Source of the DNA: Bacteroidaceae bacterium
GTDB lineage: Bacteria; Bacteroidota; Bacteroidia; Bacteroidales; Bacteroidaceae
Direction of reading: 5' to 3'
DNA length: 64,000 nt
NCBI GenBank assembly: GCA_017622815.1
Contig: JAGAQH010000024.1
Span: 62,001-126,000, forward strand
Below, piece after piece: positions 27,589-37,200 of the stretch. The position numbers and the translations under genes were made by a program. Numbering within the stretch: position 1 is the first letter of the stretch; every line of letters begins with the position of its first letter. The notes beneath the pieces were generated by a model. That model was not told the DNA's origin. It did not search any database and was given only the letters and a program-made list of their open reading frames with translations.

Positions 27589-27624
27589 CGATGCGAATGT
27601 ACAAAAATATAACGAAATAAAGAC

Positions 27625-28317
27625 ATGAAAAAGGTAATTAATGCAGTTTTGGCTGTATGCGTGGTGTTGCTGGCTGTTATCTGCTGGCGTAGCATTCAGG
27701 ACGACATCAACTTCGACAAGGAGGTTGCTTATCGTGAGGCTCAGGTAAAGGCCCGTCTCATTCAGATTAAGGAAGCCGAGGAGGCTTTCAAGCAGCAGCA
27801 TCCCGAAGGTGCATATTGCGCCGACTGGAACGTCTTGACCGAATTCGTAAGAAACGGCAAGTTGCCCGTAGTTATCAAGGAGGGTGTCCTGAGCGATGAG
27901 CAGATGGAAAAGGGCCTGACCGAGAGCAAGGCTGCTGAGATCATCAACAGCGGTGACGCCAAGGCCATTGCCGAGTACAAGTTGGAAGGCTTCCGCCGCG
28001 ATACCATTTGGGTATCCCTGATGGACAGTCTCTATAAGGGTCAGAACCTCAACGTGGACTCTATGCGCTACATTCCTTTCTCAGAGGGTGATACATTTGA
28101 GATCGTTGCCTGCCCCAACACCACCAAGAGCGGTGCTATCGTACAGGTTATGGAGTGTAACGCATCTATTGCCAGCTACCTGAAGGGTATGGGCAAGCTC
28201 GGTGACAGATTGATTAAGAACACAACCATTGAGGCCGATGAAATGGGCCGTTATGCCGGTCTGAAGATCGGTGAGGCCGGTGACGGTTGGAACAACAATG
28301 CCGGTAACTGGGAATAA
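27625..28317 (+). CDS. Conserved hypothetical protein with N-terminal membrane anchor
   Basis: A 230-aa protein not assigned to a named family. Residues 5-22 are one hydrophobic segment (INAVLAVCVVLLAVICW), followed by a charged helical region about 28-65 (KEVAYREAQVKARLIQIKEAEEAF) that could be a short coiled coil. The remainder is mixed alpha/beta with a short motif GRYAGLKIGEAGDGWNNNAGNWE at the end. It is likely a bitopic membrane protein with a periplasmic domain. Its 3' end overlaps the DUF3822 start by 20 nt, which suggests translational coupling. Confidence 0.75.
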   Translation: MKKVINAVLAVCVVLLAVICWRSIQDDINFDKEVAYREAQVKARLIQIKEAEEAFKQQHPEGAYCADWNVLTEFVRNGKLPVVIKEGVLSDEQMEKGLTESKAAEIINSGDAKAIAEYKLEGFRRDTIWVSLMDSLYKGQNLNVDSMRYIPFSEGDTFEIVACPNTTKSGAIVQVMECNASIASYLKGMGKLGDRLIKNTTIEADEMGRYAGLKIGEAGDGWNNNAGNWE

Positions 28318-29038
28318 ATCATTATTGAACTATAGTCTATCCATCCGTCTTTGTGCGGATGGATTTTCTTTTCTTGTATATAGCCTCGGCTCAGGCCAGT
28401 TGCTTTTGCAGGAGAGTCTCCCGTGTGCTGCGGACGAGACTTTGGCCGACGCTTTGGAGCGTGGATTGCAGTTGCCCCGCATTGCGGGTCGTCATTACGA
28501 ACGCGTAGTCCTGTATTCCACTTCTCCCAGTACACGTGTTCCTTTGGATGAGTTCAGGCGCGAGGACATGTTGGCCGTCTATAGGCTTACCTTCGCCGGT
28601 ATGTCTCCCCGTCCCGAGGACATGTGCTTCCAGGTGCTTCCTTCTTTGGACGTCGTGGAGATATTCACACTCCAGTCTTCAGTCGAGGAAACGCTGAAGA
28701 GCCACTATCCCAGTGCTATGGTACAGGGACTGTACGGTACGATGTTGTCTCAGGTGGCAGAAATGCAGCAGGGCAGTACACTGTCAGTCAGTACGCATGC
28801 CATCATGGTAGATGGAGGGGTAATGATAGCCGTTCTCCGGAAAGGCCGGTTGCATTTTGCCAATGTCTTCCGCGCGGCAGGCAATGCCGACAAACTTTAC
28901 TTCATCCTGTATGTATGGAAGACCCTTTCCTTGGATGCCTGGCACGATTCATGCACACTATATGGTGCAGACGAGGATCTTTACGAAGAATTATGCCAGT
29001 ACCTTGCCCATGTGGATATGCGGGAACTGAGTATCTGA
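28298..29038 (+). CDS. DUF3822 family protein
   Basis: A 246-aa protein whose N-terminus LSIRLCADGFSFLVY is the DUF3822 hallmark; the rest has an actin/hexokinase-like alternation of beta strands but I see no catalytic motif. I choose the ATG at 28298, overlapping the previous gene by 20 nt, over an upstream GTG at 28271. The family commonly lies beside rsmD in Bacteroidetes, as here. The codons for the conserved N-terminus also form a terminator-like hairpin (28339-28364). Function unknown. Confidence 0.82.
   Translation: MPVTGNKSLLNYSLSIRLCADGFSFLVYSLGSGQLLLQESLPCAADETLADALERGLQLPRIAGRHYERVVLYSTSPSTRVPLDEFRREDMLAVYRLTFAGMSPRPEDMCFQVLPSLDVVEIFTLQSSVEETLKSHYPSAMVQGLYGTMLSQVAEMQQGSTLSVSTHAIMVDGGVMIAVLRKGRLHFANVFRAAGNADKLYFILYVWKTLSLDAWHDSCTLYGADEDLYEELCQYLAHVDMRELSI
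28339..28364 (+). terminator. Terminator-like hairpin inside the DUF3822 coding sequence
   Basis: A 9-bp perfect stem (ATCCATCCG with CGGATGGAT) has an 8-nt loop and is followed by TTTCTTTTCTTG. It lies 22 nt after the upstream stop codon and inside codons for the conserved DUF3822 N-terminus. It could end transcription of the upstream gene or attenuate the downstream one. Confidence 0.55.
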
Positions 29039-29183
29039 GCGGAAGGCGGAAGCAGTAAAGAGGTAGGCGATTAAGGCCTCGCGATGCGAGGATGATGCGT
29101 GCAGCATCCGAATGACCAATCTGTAGCCGACAAACATCAAACGGACACAGCCTCAGTATCCATACAATATTATATAGCAAACT

Positions 29184-29717
29184 ATGCGCGTTATCACCGG
29201 AAAATATAAGGGCCGTCACTTTGACATTCCACGTACGTTCAAGGCACGTCCCACTACAGACTTTGCAAAGGAGAACCTTTTCAACGTCCTCAATTCATAT
29301 ATGGATTGGGATGAGGGCCCCGTGGCTCTGGACCTTTTTGCAGGAACTGGCAGCATAACGCTGGAACTGCTTTCCCGTGGTTGTTCCCGTGTGATAAGTG
29401 TGGAAAAGGACCCTCTTCATTTCAAGTTTATCAAGGGTTTCATAGACAAACTTCAGGACCTCAATGCCATCCCCATCAAAGGTGACGTGTTCAAGTACCT
29501 TAGCCAGTGCAGAGAACAGTTCGACTTTATCTTTGCCGACCCTCCCTATGTCCTGACCGAGATACCCGAACTCCCCGATATGATTCTGGAACGTGACCTC
29601 CTCCGAGAGGACGGCCTGCTCGTCATCGAGCACGGTAAGGACCACGACTTCAGCCAGCATCCCCGCTTTGTCGAGCACCGCCAGTACGGCAGTGTCAACT
29701 TCTCCTTCTTCCAATAA
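29184..29717 (+). CDS. rsmD: 16S rRNA (guanine(966)-N2)-methyltransferase RsmD
   Basis: A 177-aa class I SAM-dependent methyltransferase. It begins MRVITGKYKGRHFDIP and has PTTDFAKENLFN, the SAM motif DLFAGTGSITLELLSRG and the catalytic FADPPYVL typical of N2-guanine methylation. It modifies G966 of 16S rRNA on the 30S subunit. The 145-nt gap upstream contains small palindromes (CCTCGCGATGCGAGG and GGATG..GCATCC) but no strong promoter. It is followed by a tandem hairpin array and an 18-bp hairpin. Confidence 0.95.
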   Translation: MRVITGKYKGRHFDIPRTFKARPTTDFAKENLFNVLNSYMDWDEGPVALDLFAGTGSITLELLSRGCSRVISVEKDPLHFKFIKGFIDKLQDLNAIPIKGDVFKYLSQCREQFDFIFADPPYVLTEIPELPDMILERDLLREDGLLVIEHGKDHDFSQHPRFVEHRQYGSVNFSFFQ

Positions 29718-29742
29718 GATGTTGTCCCTCCCGAAACCGACC

Positions 29743-29812
29743 AGTCCTCTTACTATGAGGACTCGAGTCCTCCTAATATAAGGACTGCAGTCCTCCTACT
29801 ATGAGGACTATA
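29743..29812. repeat. Three tandem 23-nt hairpin units
   Basis: Units begin at 29743, 29766 and 29789. Each reads AGTCCTC, an AT-rich middle, then AGGACT plus two variable bases. Every unit is a self-complementary stem-loop. Neighbouring units also join at palindromes (GAGGACTCGAGTCCTC, AGGACTGCAGTCCT), so alternative folds are possible. Confidence 0.85.
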
Positions 29813-29840
29813 GTTCCCCCGTGAGAGTACTGGGTCATAA

Positions 29841-29887
29841 CAACATCCCTGCTCTGAAACCTTGTAATCTTCAGAGCAGGGATGTTG
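29841..29887. terminator. 18-bp hairpin between rsmD and the outer-membrane gene
   Basis: Arms 29841-29858 and 29870-29887 are perfectly complementary, with an 11-nt loop. It sits between convergent genes. Neither side has a good T-run, so termination is inferred from position and stem strength. Confidence 0.65.
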
Positions 29888-29929
29888 CTGTTCCGTCCAA
29901 TGTTTTTAGGGGGTGTTGGAGTTCCTTCA

Positions 29930-32900
29930 CTACATTCTGAAGGGACGTCCGCCGCCATGGCCACCCCAACCGCCGCCGGGACCGCGTCTGCCACCTGGGC
30001 CTTGTGCGCTTCTGCCGCCGAGGAGGTTCAGTTTGTATGCCACCTTGAACATGACGTAGGAGTTGATGGCATTGGTCTCTGTATCGGATCGCATGGTGGC
30101 AGAGATGTTGCGTGAAATGTTGCTGCGCTCGCCAAGGATGTCGTACCACTGTGCGCTGACGATAAGGTTCTTCTTCTTCAGGAAGGCATGCGACAGTTGT
30201 GCGTTCCAGATTACTTCCGTGGTGTTCATGTTCTCGTCGGCATAGCCACGGCGGTACTGCGGACCGATTTCCGTGCTGAGTGTCGTGCCCCATGGAGAGG
30301 ACAGGGTCAGGTTGCCGCCATAGTTGAAGTTCCACGAATCGATGTTGCCGTTCTTGTTCGTCTCGTTGCGTCCGTGCTGGTAATTGAAACCACCGTGCAG
30401 ACCCACTTCTATGGAACCGGTCTCGCCCCATTCCGTGCGGTAGGATGCTCTCAGATGCGGACTTATGCTAAGTGTCTTTGTCGTGGACTTGTCAAGCAGG
30501 CCTCTGTCGTATGCATTCTTGAACAGTGCCTGCATGTCTTCCACCGTTTCGGGAGTCTGTATGCCGTTTATGGCTGAGGAGATGTAGCCCACGTTGTTTG
30601 AATACGACATCCAGTTGGTGATGTGTATGGAGAAGTGCTTGGCCGTGTCCAATGCGGTATTGAACATCATGAAGGCCGACGTGTTCCAGTTGCCGTCTAT
30701 GTTCATGGGACGGGTGTAGCGGTTACCGGTCGTGGCATCGTAGATTGTAGCCGTGGAAACGGAACGGTCTGTGGTAGAATACGAGGCATTGAAGGCCCAG
30801 CCCATCTGACGCTCGGGTTTATAGGCATTGTAGTCAGCGTTGACAGAGTTCGTCCAACTGCTCTCCAGTCCTGCGTTACCCAGACTTACATTCTGAGGGT
30901 TGCTGTTGTCCATTACCTCCAGCAGGTTGGTCATGCTGGGTTGTGACATACGTCCGTTGTAACGGAAATTCAGTTGGCTGCTTTGGTTTATCTTCCAGCG
31001 TGCATGGATTCGTGGTGCCCAATTGAACACGTTCCTGATGATGGTAGTGTCCAGCATGTTCTTTTCATAATCCATGTGTGTTGTCTGTGGCTGGAACGAA
31101 GCACCGAAGTTGAAGCGCAGTTCCTGCCCGTTCTCGAACTTGCGAGTGTATCTAAGCAGCAGTTGTGCATCGTGGTTGTACTCGTTGTATGTGGCATATT
31201 GCGAGTTCTCACGGTTGCGGATGAGAGAGAGCGTATCCACACCGGGGATGTAGCCCATGTAGAGTTGTTCTGCCGTCAGGGGCATGTAGTCGGGCAGACC
31301 GATGTCCTCCATCAGTGCGTGCAGGTCGTACATGTTGCGGTCGCTGTCCGAGAAACGGTACTGGAACTGATAACTGCCCTGCAGGTTCATGTACCTGGTA
31401 AGAGGTTCTGTGTAGCTAAGGCGTGTACGCACGTTATATGAGGTGCTTGGGCGCTCGTTGTATCGGTTGGTGTATGTGGTGTCGTTGGTCTTGTAGTAAC
31501 GGATGTCGGATATGTTCCACGACTGGCTGCCCGAGTGAGAGTAGCCGCCGTTCACGTTCAGGGTGATGTTGCGTCCGGGTTTGCCCAACCGGCGGTTTAT
31601 CTGCAGCGAAGCGTTGGCATTGTCGGAACTGCTGCGCGAAAGACCGTTGTTCCTGTTGCTGTTTACCAGAATGTCCTTGAACCATGGGTTTGCTATGGTG
31701 TCGGCAAACTCCTCAAGGGGGTGTTCCATGCCAGCCTCGTAAGGGTCGCCGTCAAAGGAAACCGAAGCACTCATGGACTCTGAATTGCCTTCGGAGTGCG
31801 AGTAGGAAGGACGGAATATTATGTTTGTCATGGAGTCCGGCATCCACTCCAGGCGGAAGTCGGCATTGATGCTCCAGTTCAGGTTCTCGCCCGTGCTCAG
31901 CGAGTTGTTCCATTTGGACATGTCCTGCAGGAAGGTCTCGCTGTTGCTCCTGCTCATGCTTTCGCTGAATGTCCTGTGGAAGCGTACGCTGCCACCGGTC
32001 TTTAGCAGACCGGCCTCATAGTCCCTCTTGCCGTTTTCCCAGGCGAGGTTGGCACCGACCATCTGACTCGACACGATACCGCTGCCACCTCTGCTCCAGC
32101 GTCCGCCTCCGCCCATGCTTCGGTCGTTCACGTTGTTGCTGCCGGCAAACAGGGCAAACTGCATGTTGTCCAGAATGCGCATCACATCGCCCTTCACCGT
32201 GTATCTGTCCTTGGTGCCGTAACCGCCTTCCAGGTTTACGAGCCAACCCTCCTTCATGCCCTTCTTCACGGTAAGGTCAAGAACCGTCTCCTCCTCACCG
32301 TCGTCAATGCCCGTCACACGGCTGTAGTCGCTCTGCTTGTCGTATGCCTTGATGTTCTTCACCATCTTGGTGGGGATGTTCTTCATGGACATCTTGGTGT
32401 CGTTGGCAAAGAACTCCTTGCCGTCCACCATAATCTTCTTTACCTCCTTGCCGTTTATGGTAATCTTGCCGTCCTCGTCCACTTCTGCTCCGGGCAGTTT
32501 CTTCACCAGTTCTTCCAGCACGGAACCTTCCGGCATACGGTACGCATCGGCATTGTAAACGAAGGTGTCAGCCTTCATCTCCACCTGTGCCAGGCGGGCA
32601 ACCACATTGGCTTCCTTCATCAACTTTGCATCCTCTTCCATGGCAAAGGTGCCCAGGTTCACACTCTCCTTGCCACGTTGCAGGGTGATGTCCTTTGTCT
32701 GGGCCTTGAATCCCATGTAACTGATTCGCAGGATATATTTTCCGGCGCGCTTTGTGGAGAAGGTGAAGTTGCCGCTGTTGTTTGTAGCGGCACCTGTTAC
32801 CTGACTGCTGTCCTTGGGACTCAGCAGTATGGCGGTAGCCCCAGGCAGGGCATCTCCAGTGCTTTTTTCTGTTACCTTACCTGTGACGGTGATTTTCTGT

Positions 32901-32971
32901 GCCCAACTCTCCATTGGGCATACCAGCATAAGGAGTGCCATTATGGGCAGGAAGACGAGTCTCTTGTTCAT
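29930..32971 (-). CDS. Outer-membrane beta-barrel protein (TonB-receptor-like, CarboxypepD_reg N-domain)
   Basis: A 1013-aa exported protein. The signal peptide ends near SWAQ (residue 25). A carboxypeptidase-regulatory-like beta domain follows (KITVTGKVTEKSTGDALPGATAILLSPKD, about 26-110), then a plug-like region with LPGAEVDEDGKITINGKEVKKIMVDGKEFF, and a large beta barrel (OMP_b-brl_3 type). The C-terminus is an unusual Gly/Arg/Pro-rich tail of about 30 residues ending RPFRM, where the family usually ends in an aromatic beta strand. I start at 32971 (MNKRLVF). No SusD partner follows, so it is not a classical SusCD pair. The substrate is unknown. Confidence 0.85.
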   Translation of the reverse strand: MNKRLVFLPIMALLMLVCPMESWAQKITVTGKVTEKSTGDALPGATAILLSPKDSSQVTGAATNNSGNFTFSTKRAGKYILRISYMGFKAQTKDITLQRGKESVNLGTFAMEEDAKLMKEANVVARLAQVEMKADTFVYNADAYRMPEGSVLEELVKKLPGAEVDEDGKITINGKEVKKIMVDGKEFFANDTKMSMKNIPTKMVKNIKAYDKQSDYSRVTGIDDGEEETVLDLTVKKGMKEGWLVNLEGGYGTKDRYTVKGDVMRILDNMQFALFAGSNNVNDRSMGGGGRWSRGGSGIVSSQMVGANLAWENGKRDYEAGLLKTGGSVRFHRTFSESMSRSNSETFLQDMSKWNNSLSTGENLNWSINADFRLEWMPDSMTNIIFRPSYSHSEGNSESMSASVSFDGDPYEAGMEHPLEEFADTIANPWFKDILVNSNRNNGLSRSSSDNANASLQINRRLGKPGRNITLNVNGGYSHSGSQSWNISDIRYYKTNDTTYTNRYNERPSTSYNVRTRLSYTEPLTRYMNLQGSYQFQYRFSDSDRNMYDLHALMEDIGLPDYMPLTAEQLYMGYIPGVDTLSLIRNRENSQYATYNEYNHDAQLLLRYTRKFENGQELRFNFGASFQPQTTHMDYEKNMLDTTIIRNVFNWAPRIHARWKINQSSQLNFRYNGRMSQPSMTNLLEVMDNSNPQNVSLGNAGLESSWTNSVNADYNAYKPERQMGWAFNASYSTTDRSVSTATIYDATTGNRYTRPMNIDGNWNTSAFMMFNTALDTAKHFSIHITNWMSYSNNVGYISSAINGIQTPETVEDMQALFKNAYDRGLLDKSTTKTLSISPHLRASYRTEWGETGSIEVGLHGGFNYQHGRNETNKNGNIDSWNFNYGGNLTLSSPWGTTLSTEIGPQYRRGYADENMNTTEVIWNAQLSHAFLKKKNLIVSAQWYDILGERSNISRNISATMRSDTETNAINSYVMFKVAYKLNLLGGRSAQGPGGRRGPGGGWGGHGGGRPFRM

Positions 32972-33041
32972 AAAGGGGGAATAAAATGTGCGTATATATA
33001 ATAAGGACACGCGCGTGGGGGAAAGGTTTAAGGGGAGAGGT

Positions 33042-33122
33042 GGTTTTTATAGGCTTTATAGAGATTATAGGGGCTATAGAAACTATGGAGACTATAGAAG
33101 CTATAGATTACATAGAAGGTAT
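33042..33122. repeat. Nine tandem degenerate 9-bp repeats
   Basis: Units follow a strict 9-nt period with consensus AGRRRCTAT. The array lies between the outer-membrane gene (start 32971) and the aroB stop (33152), so in the upstream region of the former. A short version of the same consensus is at 42845-42880. Confidence 0.75.
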
Positions 33123-33151
33123 AGTTTGCCTAAAGCCCCGTGTCTCGTCTG

Positions 33152-34198
33152 TCAGCTCTCTCTGTAGTAGTCCAGCATCTCTTCTATCTCGTCCTGTGAG
33201 GCGGTCTGGTTTATGCGTATGTCGCCTATGCCTCCCAGCAAGGTGAAGTTGATGTTGCCTCCCTGGTTCTTCTTGTCGTGAGCCATGAAGTCGCACAGAG
33301 TGTCGTAGTGCTTGCACTCGTACAGGAACTTGCCGTAATGTTCCTTTATGTATGCCTCCATCTGGTGCATCTCCTTGGCAGGGAAACCGCACTTGCGTGC
33401 GCTCAGGTACAGTTCCATCAGCAGTCCCCAGGCCACGGCATAACCATGCAGCACGGTGCGTCCCTCCTTCAGGGCCAGGCTCTCTATGGCATGTCCTGCT
33501 GTGTGCCCGAGGTTCAGAGCCTTTCGTATGCCTTTCTCCGTGGGGTCTTCCGTTACGATCTGCTCCTTTATGGCAACGCTCTTGGCCACCAGGGTCTGCA
33601 GGGTGTCATAGTCGGGGGCGGCAATGTCAAACGTCAGCAGTTCTGCCCAGTTTTCCTTGCTGCTCAGTAGTCCGTGCTTCAGCATCTCGGCATATCCGGA
33701 GAGCAGGTTTTCCTTGTCCAGAGTGCGCAGGAAGGCACTGCTCAGAATTACGCTTCGGGCACAGTTGAACACGCCTATTTCGTTCTTCAGCCCTCCGAAG
33801 TTTATCCCCGTCTTGCCACCAACGGAAGCATCGACCTGGGACAATAGGGTGGTGGGGATGTTTATGTATGCCATACCCCTCTTGAAGGTACTTGCCGCAA
33901 AGCCGCCAAGGTCGGTCACCATTCCTCCTCCCAGGTTTACCATCAGCGAGTGGCGTGTTGCGCCTCCTTGCTGCAGGCTGGTCCATACGTTTGCCAGCGT
34001 CTCCAGTGTCTTGGCCTCGTCCGTTGGCGGTATCGTTATCATGGTGGCCTCCTTCATGACGGAGTAGTCCTGCACCACTGGCCAGCAAAGTTCCCTTGTT
34101 GTCGTGTCTGTCAGTACGAAGAGCCTGTCATGTTCCACCTTGCCCACGGCTTCGGCAAGCCTCTGCTCCAGATTGTCGGCTATGATGATGTCCTGCAT
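33152..34198 (-). CDS. aroB: 3-Dehydroquinate synthase
   Basis: A 348-aa AroB that cyclises DAHP to 3-dehydroquinate, the second step of the shikimate pathway. NAD-binding and metal-site motifs are present: GGGMVTDLGGFAASTFKRG, PTTLLSQVDASVGGKTGIN, RKALNLGHTAGHAIE and the later HGYAVAWG. It begins 27 nt after the stop of the 1265-aa fusion gene on the same strand and is probably transcribed with it; I see no functional link between the two. Confidence 0.95.
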   Translation of the reverse strand: MQDIIIADNLEQRLAEAVGKVEHDRLFVLTDTTTRELCWPVVQDYSVMKEATMITIPPTDEAKTLETLANVWTSLQQGGATRHSLMVNLGGGMVTDLGGFAASTFKRGMAYINIPTTLLSQVDASVGGKTGINFGGLKNEIGVFNCARSVILSSAFLRTLDKENLLSGYAEMLKHGLLSSKENWAELLTFDIAAPDYDTLQTLVAKSVAIKEQIVTEDPTEKGIRKALNLGHTAGHAIESLALKEGRTVLHGYAVAWGLLMELYLSARKCGFPAKEMHQMEAYIKEHYGKFLYECKHYDTLCDFMAHDKKNQGGNINFTLLGGIGDIRINQTASQDEIEEMLDYYRES

Positions 34199-34225
34199 TG
34201 TTTCTGTGTCGCTTTCGTGAGAGTG

Positions 34226-37200
34226 TTATTTTGATGCACGGACGATGTCGGCTCCGCGATAATAGAACTTCAGTATGTCCTGATAGGGATGTCCCTGCTG
34301 CCCCATCACTGCGGCACCTATCTGGCACATGCCCACACCGTGTCCCCAACCGCGACCGTTCAGGGTGAAACCGGCAGGAATCTCTTCTCCGTCGTTGTAA
34401 TAAGGACTTGCCTCAAAGGCGCTGGATAGCAGGTGGCTCTCGCTCAGCGCACGCCTTATCTCCAGTTCCTTGCCTATCGTCATAGTGTGCTCTGTGCCCA
34501 CAATCTTTAGTTTGCTTAGATGCCCGCCGGGACCGCGCTCTATGGGCACCAGTTCCAGAACCTGCCCGAAGTCGATGCCGAACCTTTCCTTAAGCAACTC
34601 TCCTATCTCCTCCTGCTTGAGGTCCACTTTCCAGTTGTAGAAGTCTGTGGTCTCCTGGTCGTAGGTGTTCAGCACCCGTGCCAGCAGTTCCTTGTCGTTG
34701 GTATTGCAGTAGGGGTCTTCTATGCTCTGCAGATAAGGCTTGTGTATGTTTTCCCAGGCATACTGGAACTCTTCTGTCCTGCCACCGCAACACTTGGAGA
34801 AGCGTGCGTCGCATATCTCGCCTTCGTACATCAGCACCTCGCCTCGGGTGGATGCCACAGCCTCCCTGGCCTGAGCGTTGGTGGCACGTGTTATGCCCTG
34901 GTATCTCTGGCAATGGTCATCGGCACACACATCGAAGATGGTATGGTCCTCGCGGTCGTGCCAGCGTACAATTTCCTTGTCGGTCTTTGTGAAGGCAAAG
35001 AAAGCCTGGTGCTTCTCTCCAAGCGACTTGCGCTTCTGTATCTGTGCCAACAGCCAACTTCTGCTTATTACCGCTGCCGCTTTCAGGAACTCCATCGGGC
35101 AGTCGGCGTTCATTTCGCTGGAGATGACGCTGGTCAGATAGTCCTCCACCGACAGGATGTTTATGGCGGCAATCTTGTCCTCGTGTACAACTAAGCGCAG
35201 TGTTCCCTGGAACGTCTGCGATTCCTGCCTTTCCCAATGGAACTGTATGCCTATGGTCACGTTGTGCAGGGTGAAACTTGGTTCTGTCCCGTCCTCGTTT
35301 GTGGCAGGGCGGAAGGTAAGGTTGCGGTAAAGTTGTCCGTTCCAACGAATGGAACCGTCCTCCAGCACCACTTCCTGTTCTCCGCTTATGGTCTGTCCCT
35401 TGGCGGTATATTCTCCGTTTATGCAGAAACTTATCTTCGTGTCGCTCATCACGCCAACGGAAACTTCCGTTTCCTCGGCCATTTCGTATCCTGGCAGGGC
35501 TTCTTCGCTTGGAGCGTTTACCTCTTCCTGCTTCTTCTCCTCTTCCTTTGGAGCGTCGGTCAGTTCCTCTATGATGGGCAGAATCTCCTCCTCGGTCATA
35601 GTCACCTCCTTCAGTATCTCGGCAAACCATTCCGGTGTTACCTTGCGGAAGTCTTCCTCGCGCGGAGTTATCAGCAGACCGCCCATGTCCAGTGCGCCTG
35701 GTGATACCACCAGTTTCCCTTCTCCCTCGGCATAGTAGCAGTCCGGGCGGTGTTTCTTTCTGGGGAATATCAGCGTCACTATCTCGTCCTCCCTGCCTAT
35801 GCCGCCTTCCTGACGCCAGGAAATGAGGTTTATTCTAGGTTCGCTTTCCTCGCCTATGATGGGCAGTGCCCGGTACAGTCTCTGGCACAGGATGCTGTCG
35901 GTCTCGGTGGGCATGCTGCGTATCACGAACACCGGGCATACATATCCCTCCAGCAGGAACAGGCCGCATGTGTCGCTGGTGTTGCCCGCCTCCTGCATGG
36001 AAACAGCCTGTGCACCGGTCAGGGGATATATCTTGCGCAGGTAGTTCTCGTATATCTTCCAGTCACGTTCTATGGGCACGATGCCGCGCTGTCCTGCCTG
36101 CAGATGCATGTGGTCGGGACATGATGCTCCGCACATGGGACCATTGTAGAAGACTATCTGCCGCGGCATGGTCCATGCCATGTGGCGCATGGTACTGAAG
36201 TGCGTCCAGATGGACTGCGGGGTATGGCGTCTTGAAGGTATGGTAAAGTGCTGTGGCAGGATGGGGTAGGGGTTTACCAGTATCTGGTAGTGCTTCTCCA
36301 TCTTCAGGGCGTGCTGCTCCTTGGGACGGTTGTGGTCGCACAGGAAGCACGGACGCTCCTGTATGTCCTTGGCGGCAATGCTTGCTCCGGTTGAGACTAT
36401 GCGTGCTGGGTTCCATTGTACTGCCAGCAGGTTCTCGGCCAGACCTCGCTTGCCCTCCGTCTCCCCCTCCGGATTATGGATGGTCAGTTCGCGTGTCTGC
36501 ACCTTCTCCAGGTCTTCGTAACTCTTGCGTGCAAAGTCCCAGTTCTCCAGTTCGCTATGGAAGAATTCCTCCACCTCTTCGGCATTCACCTCGTGCTGCC
36601 ACAGGGCGTTCAGCAGGCAGCGTGCCTGTATCTCCTGGGTGCGCAACTGGTCCTTGTACTGGTTGTTGCGGTTTATCTTCTCCTGGCTCAGTGCGGCATC
36701 GCTGTTGCCCTCCCAACGGCGGCACAGATACACTTCGTCATATATGCGGCCTATGCGGTATCTGCGACTTATCATCAGCCCCAGGGCATAGTCCTCGCCA
36801 TAACTGGTGTTCGGTATCTGCAATTCCCGCAGTACTGGGGTGTAAAAAGCCCTTGGCGCGCCCAGTCCGTTTATCCTCAGGGCATTGTTCCTGCCGTTCT
36901 GCTGTGTCCACTCCCTATGGTCGATGAGTCCGGGCGGCAGGGTCTCCAGTTGGAAGTTGCACATCCTGTAACTGCCTATCACCATGGCGGCATTCTCCTC
37001 GAAGAACATGTCCACCATCCTTTGCAGGGTGTCCTCGCCGCTATACAGGTCGTCGCTGTCCAACTGCACCACGAAGCGTCCCACTCTCTCGTCGTGTACG
37101 GCCATGTTCCAGCATCCGCCTATGCCCAGGTCGTCACGCTCCGGCACAATGTGTATCACGCGCGGGTCGTGGGTGTAGCGTTCTATTATCTCCGAGGTAC

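Noticed and set aside
28271-28297. GTG start for the DUF3822 gene
   Set aside because: The ATG at 28298 is closer to the family N-terminus and needs a shorter overlap with the upstream gene.
33108-33392. 94-aa minus-strand frame over the aroB 3' end
   Set aside because: Overlaps aroB in another frame; Arg/His-rich shadow composition.
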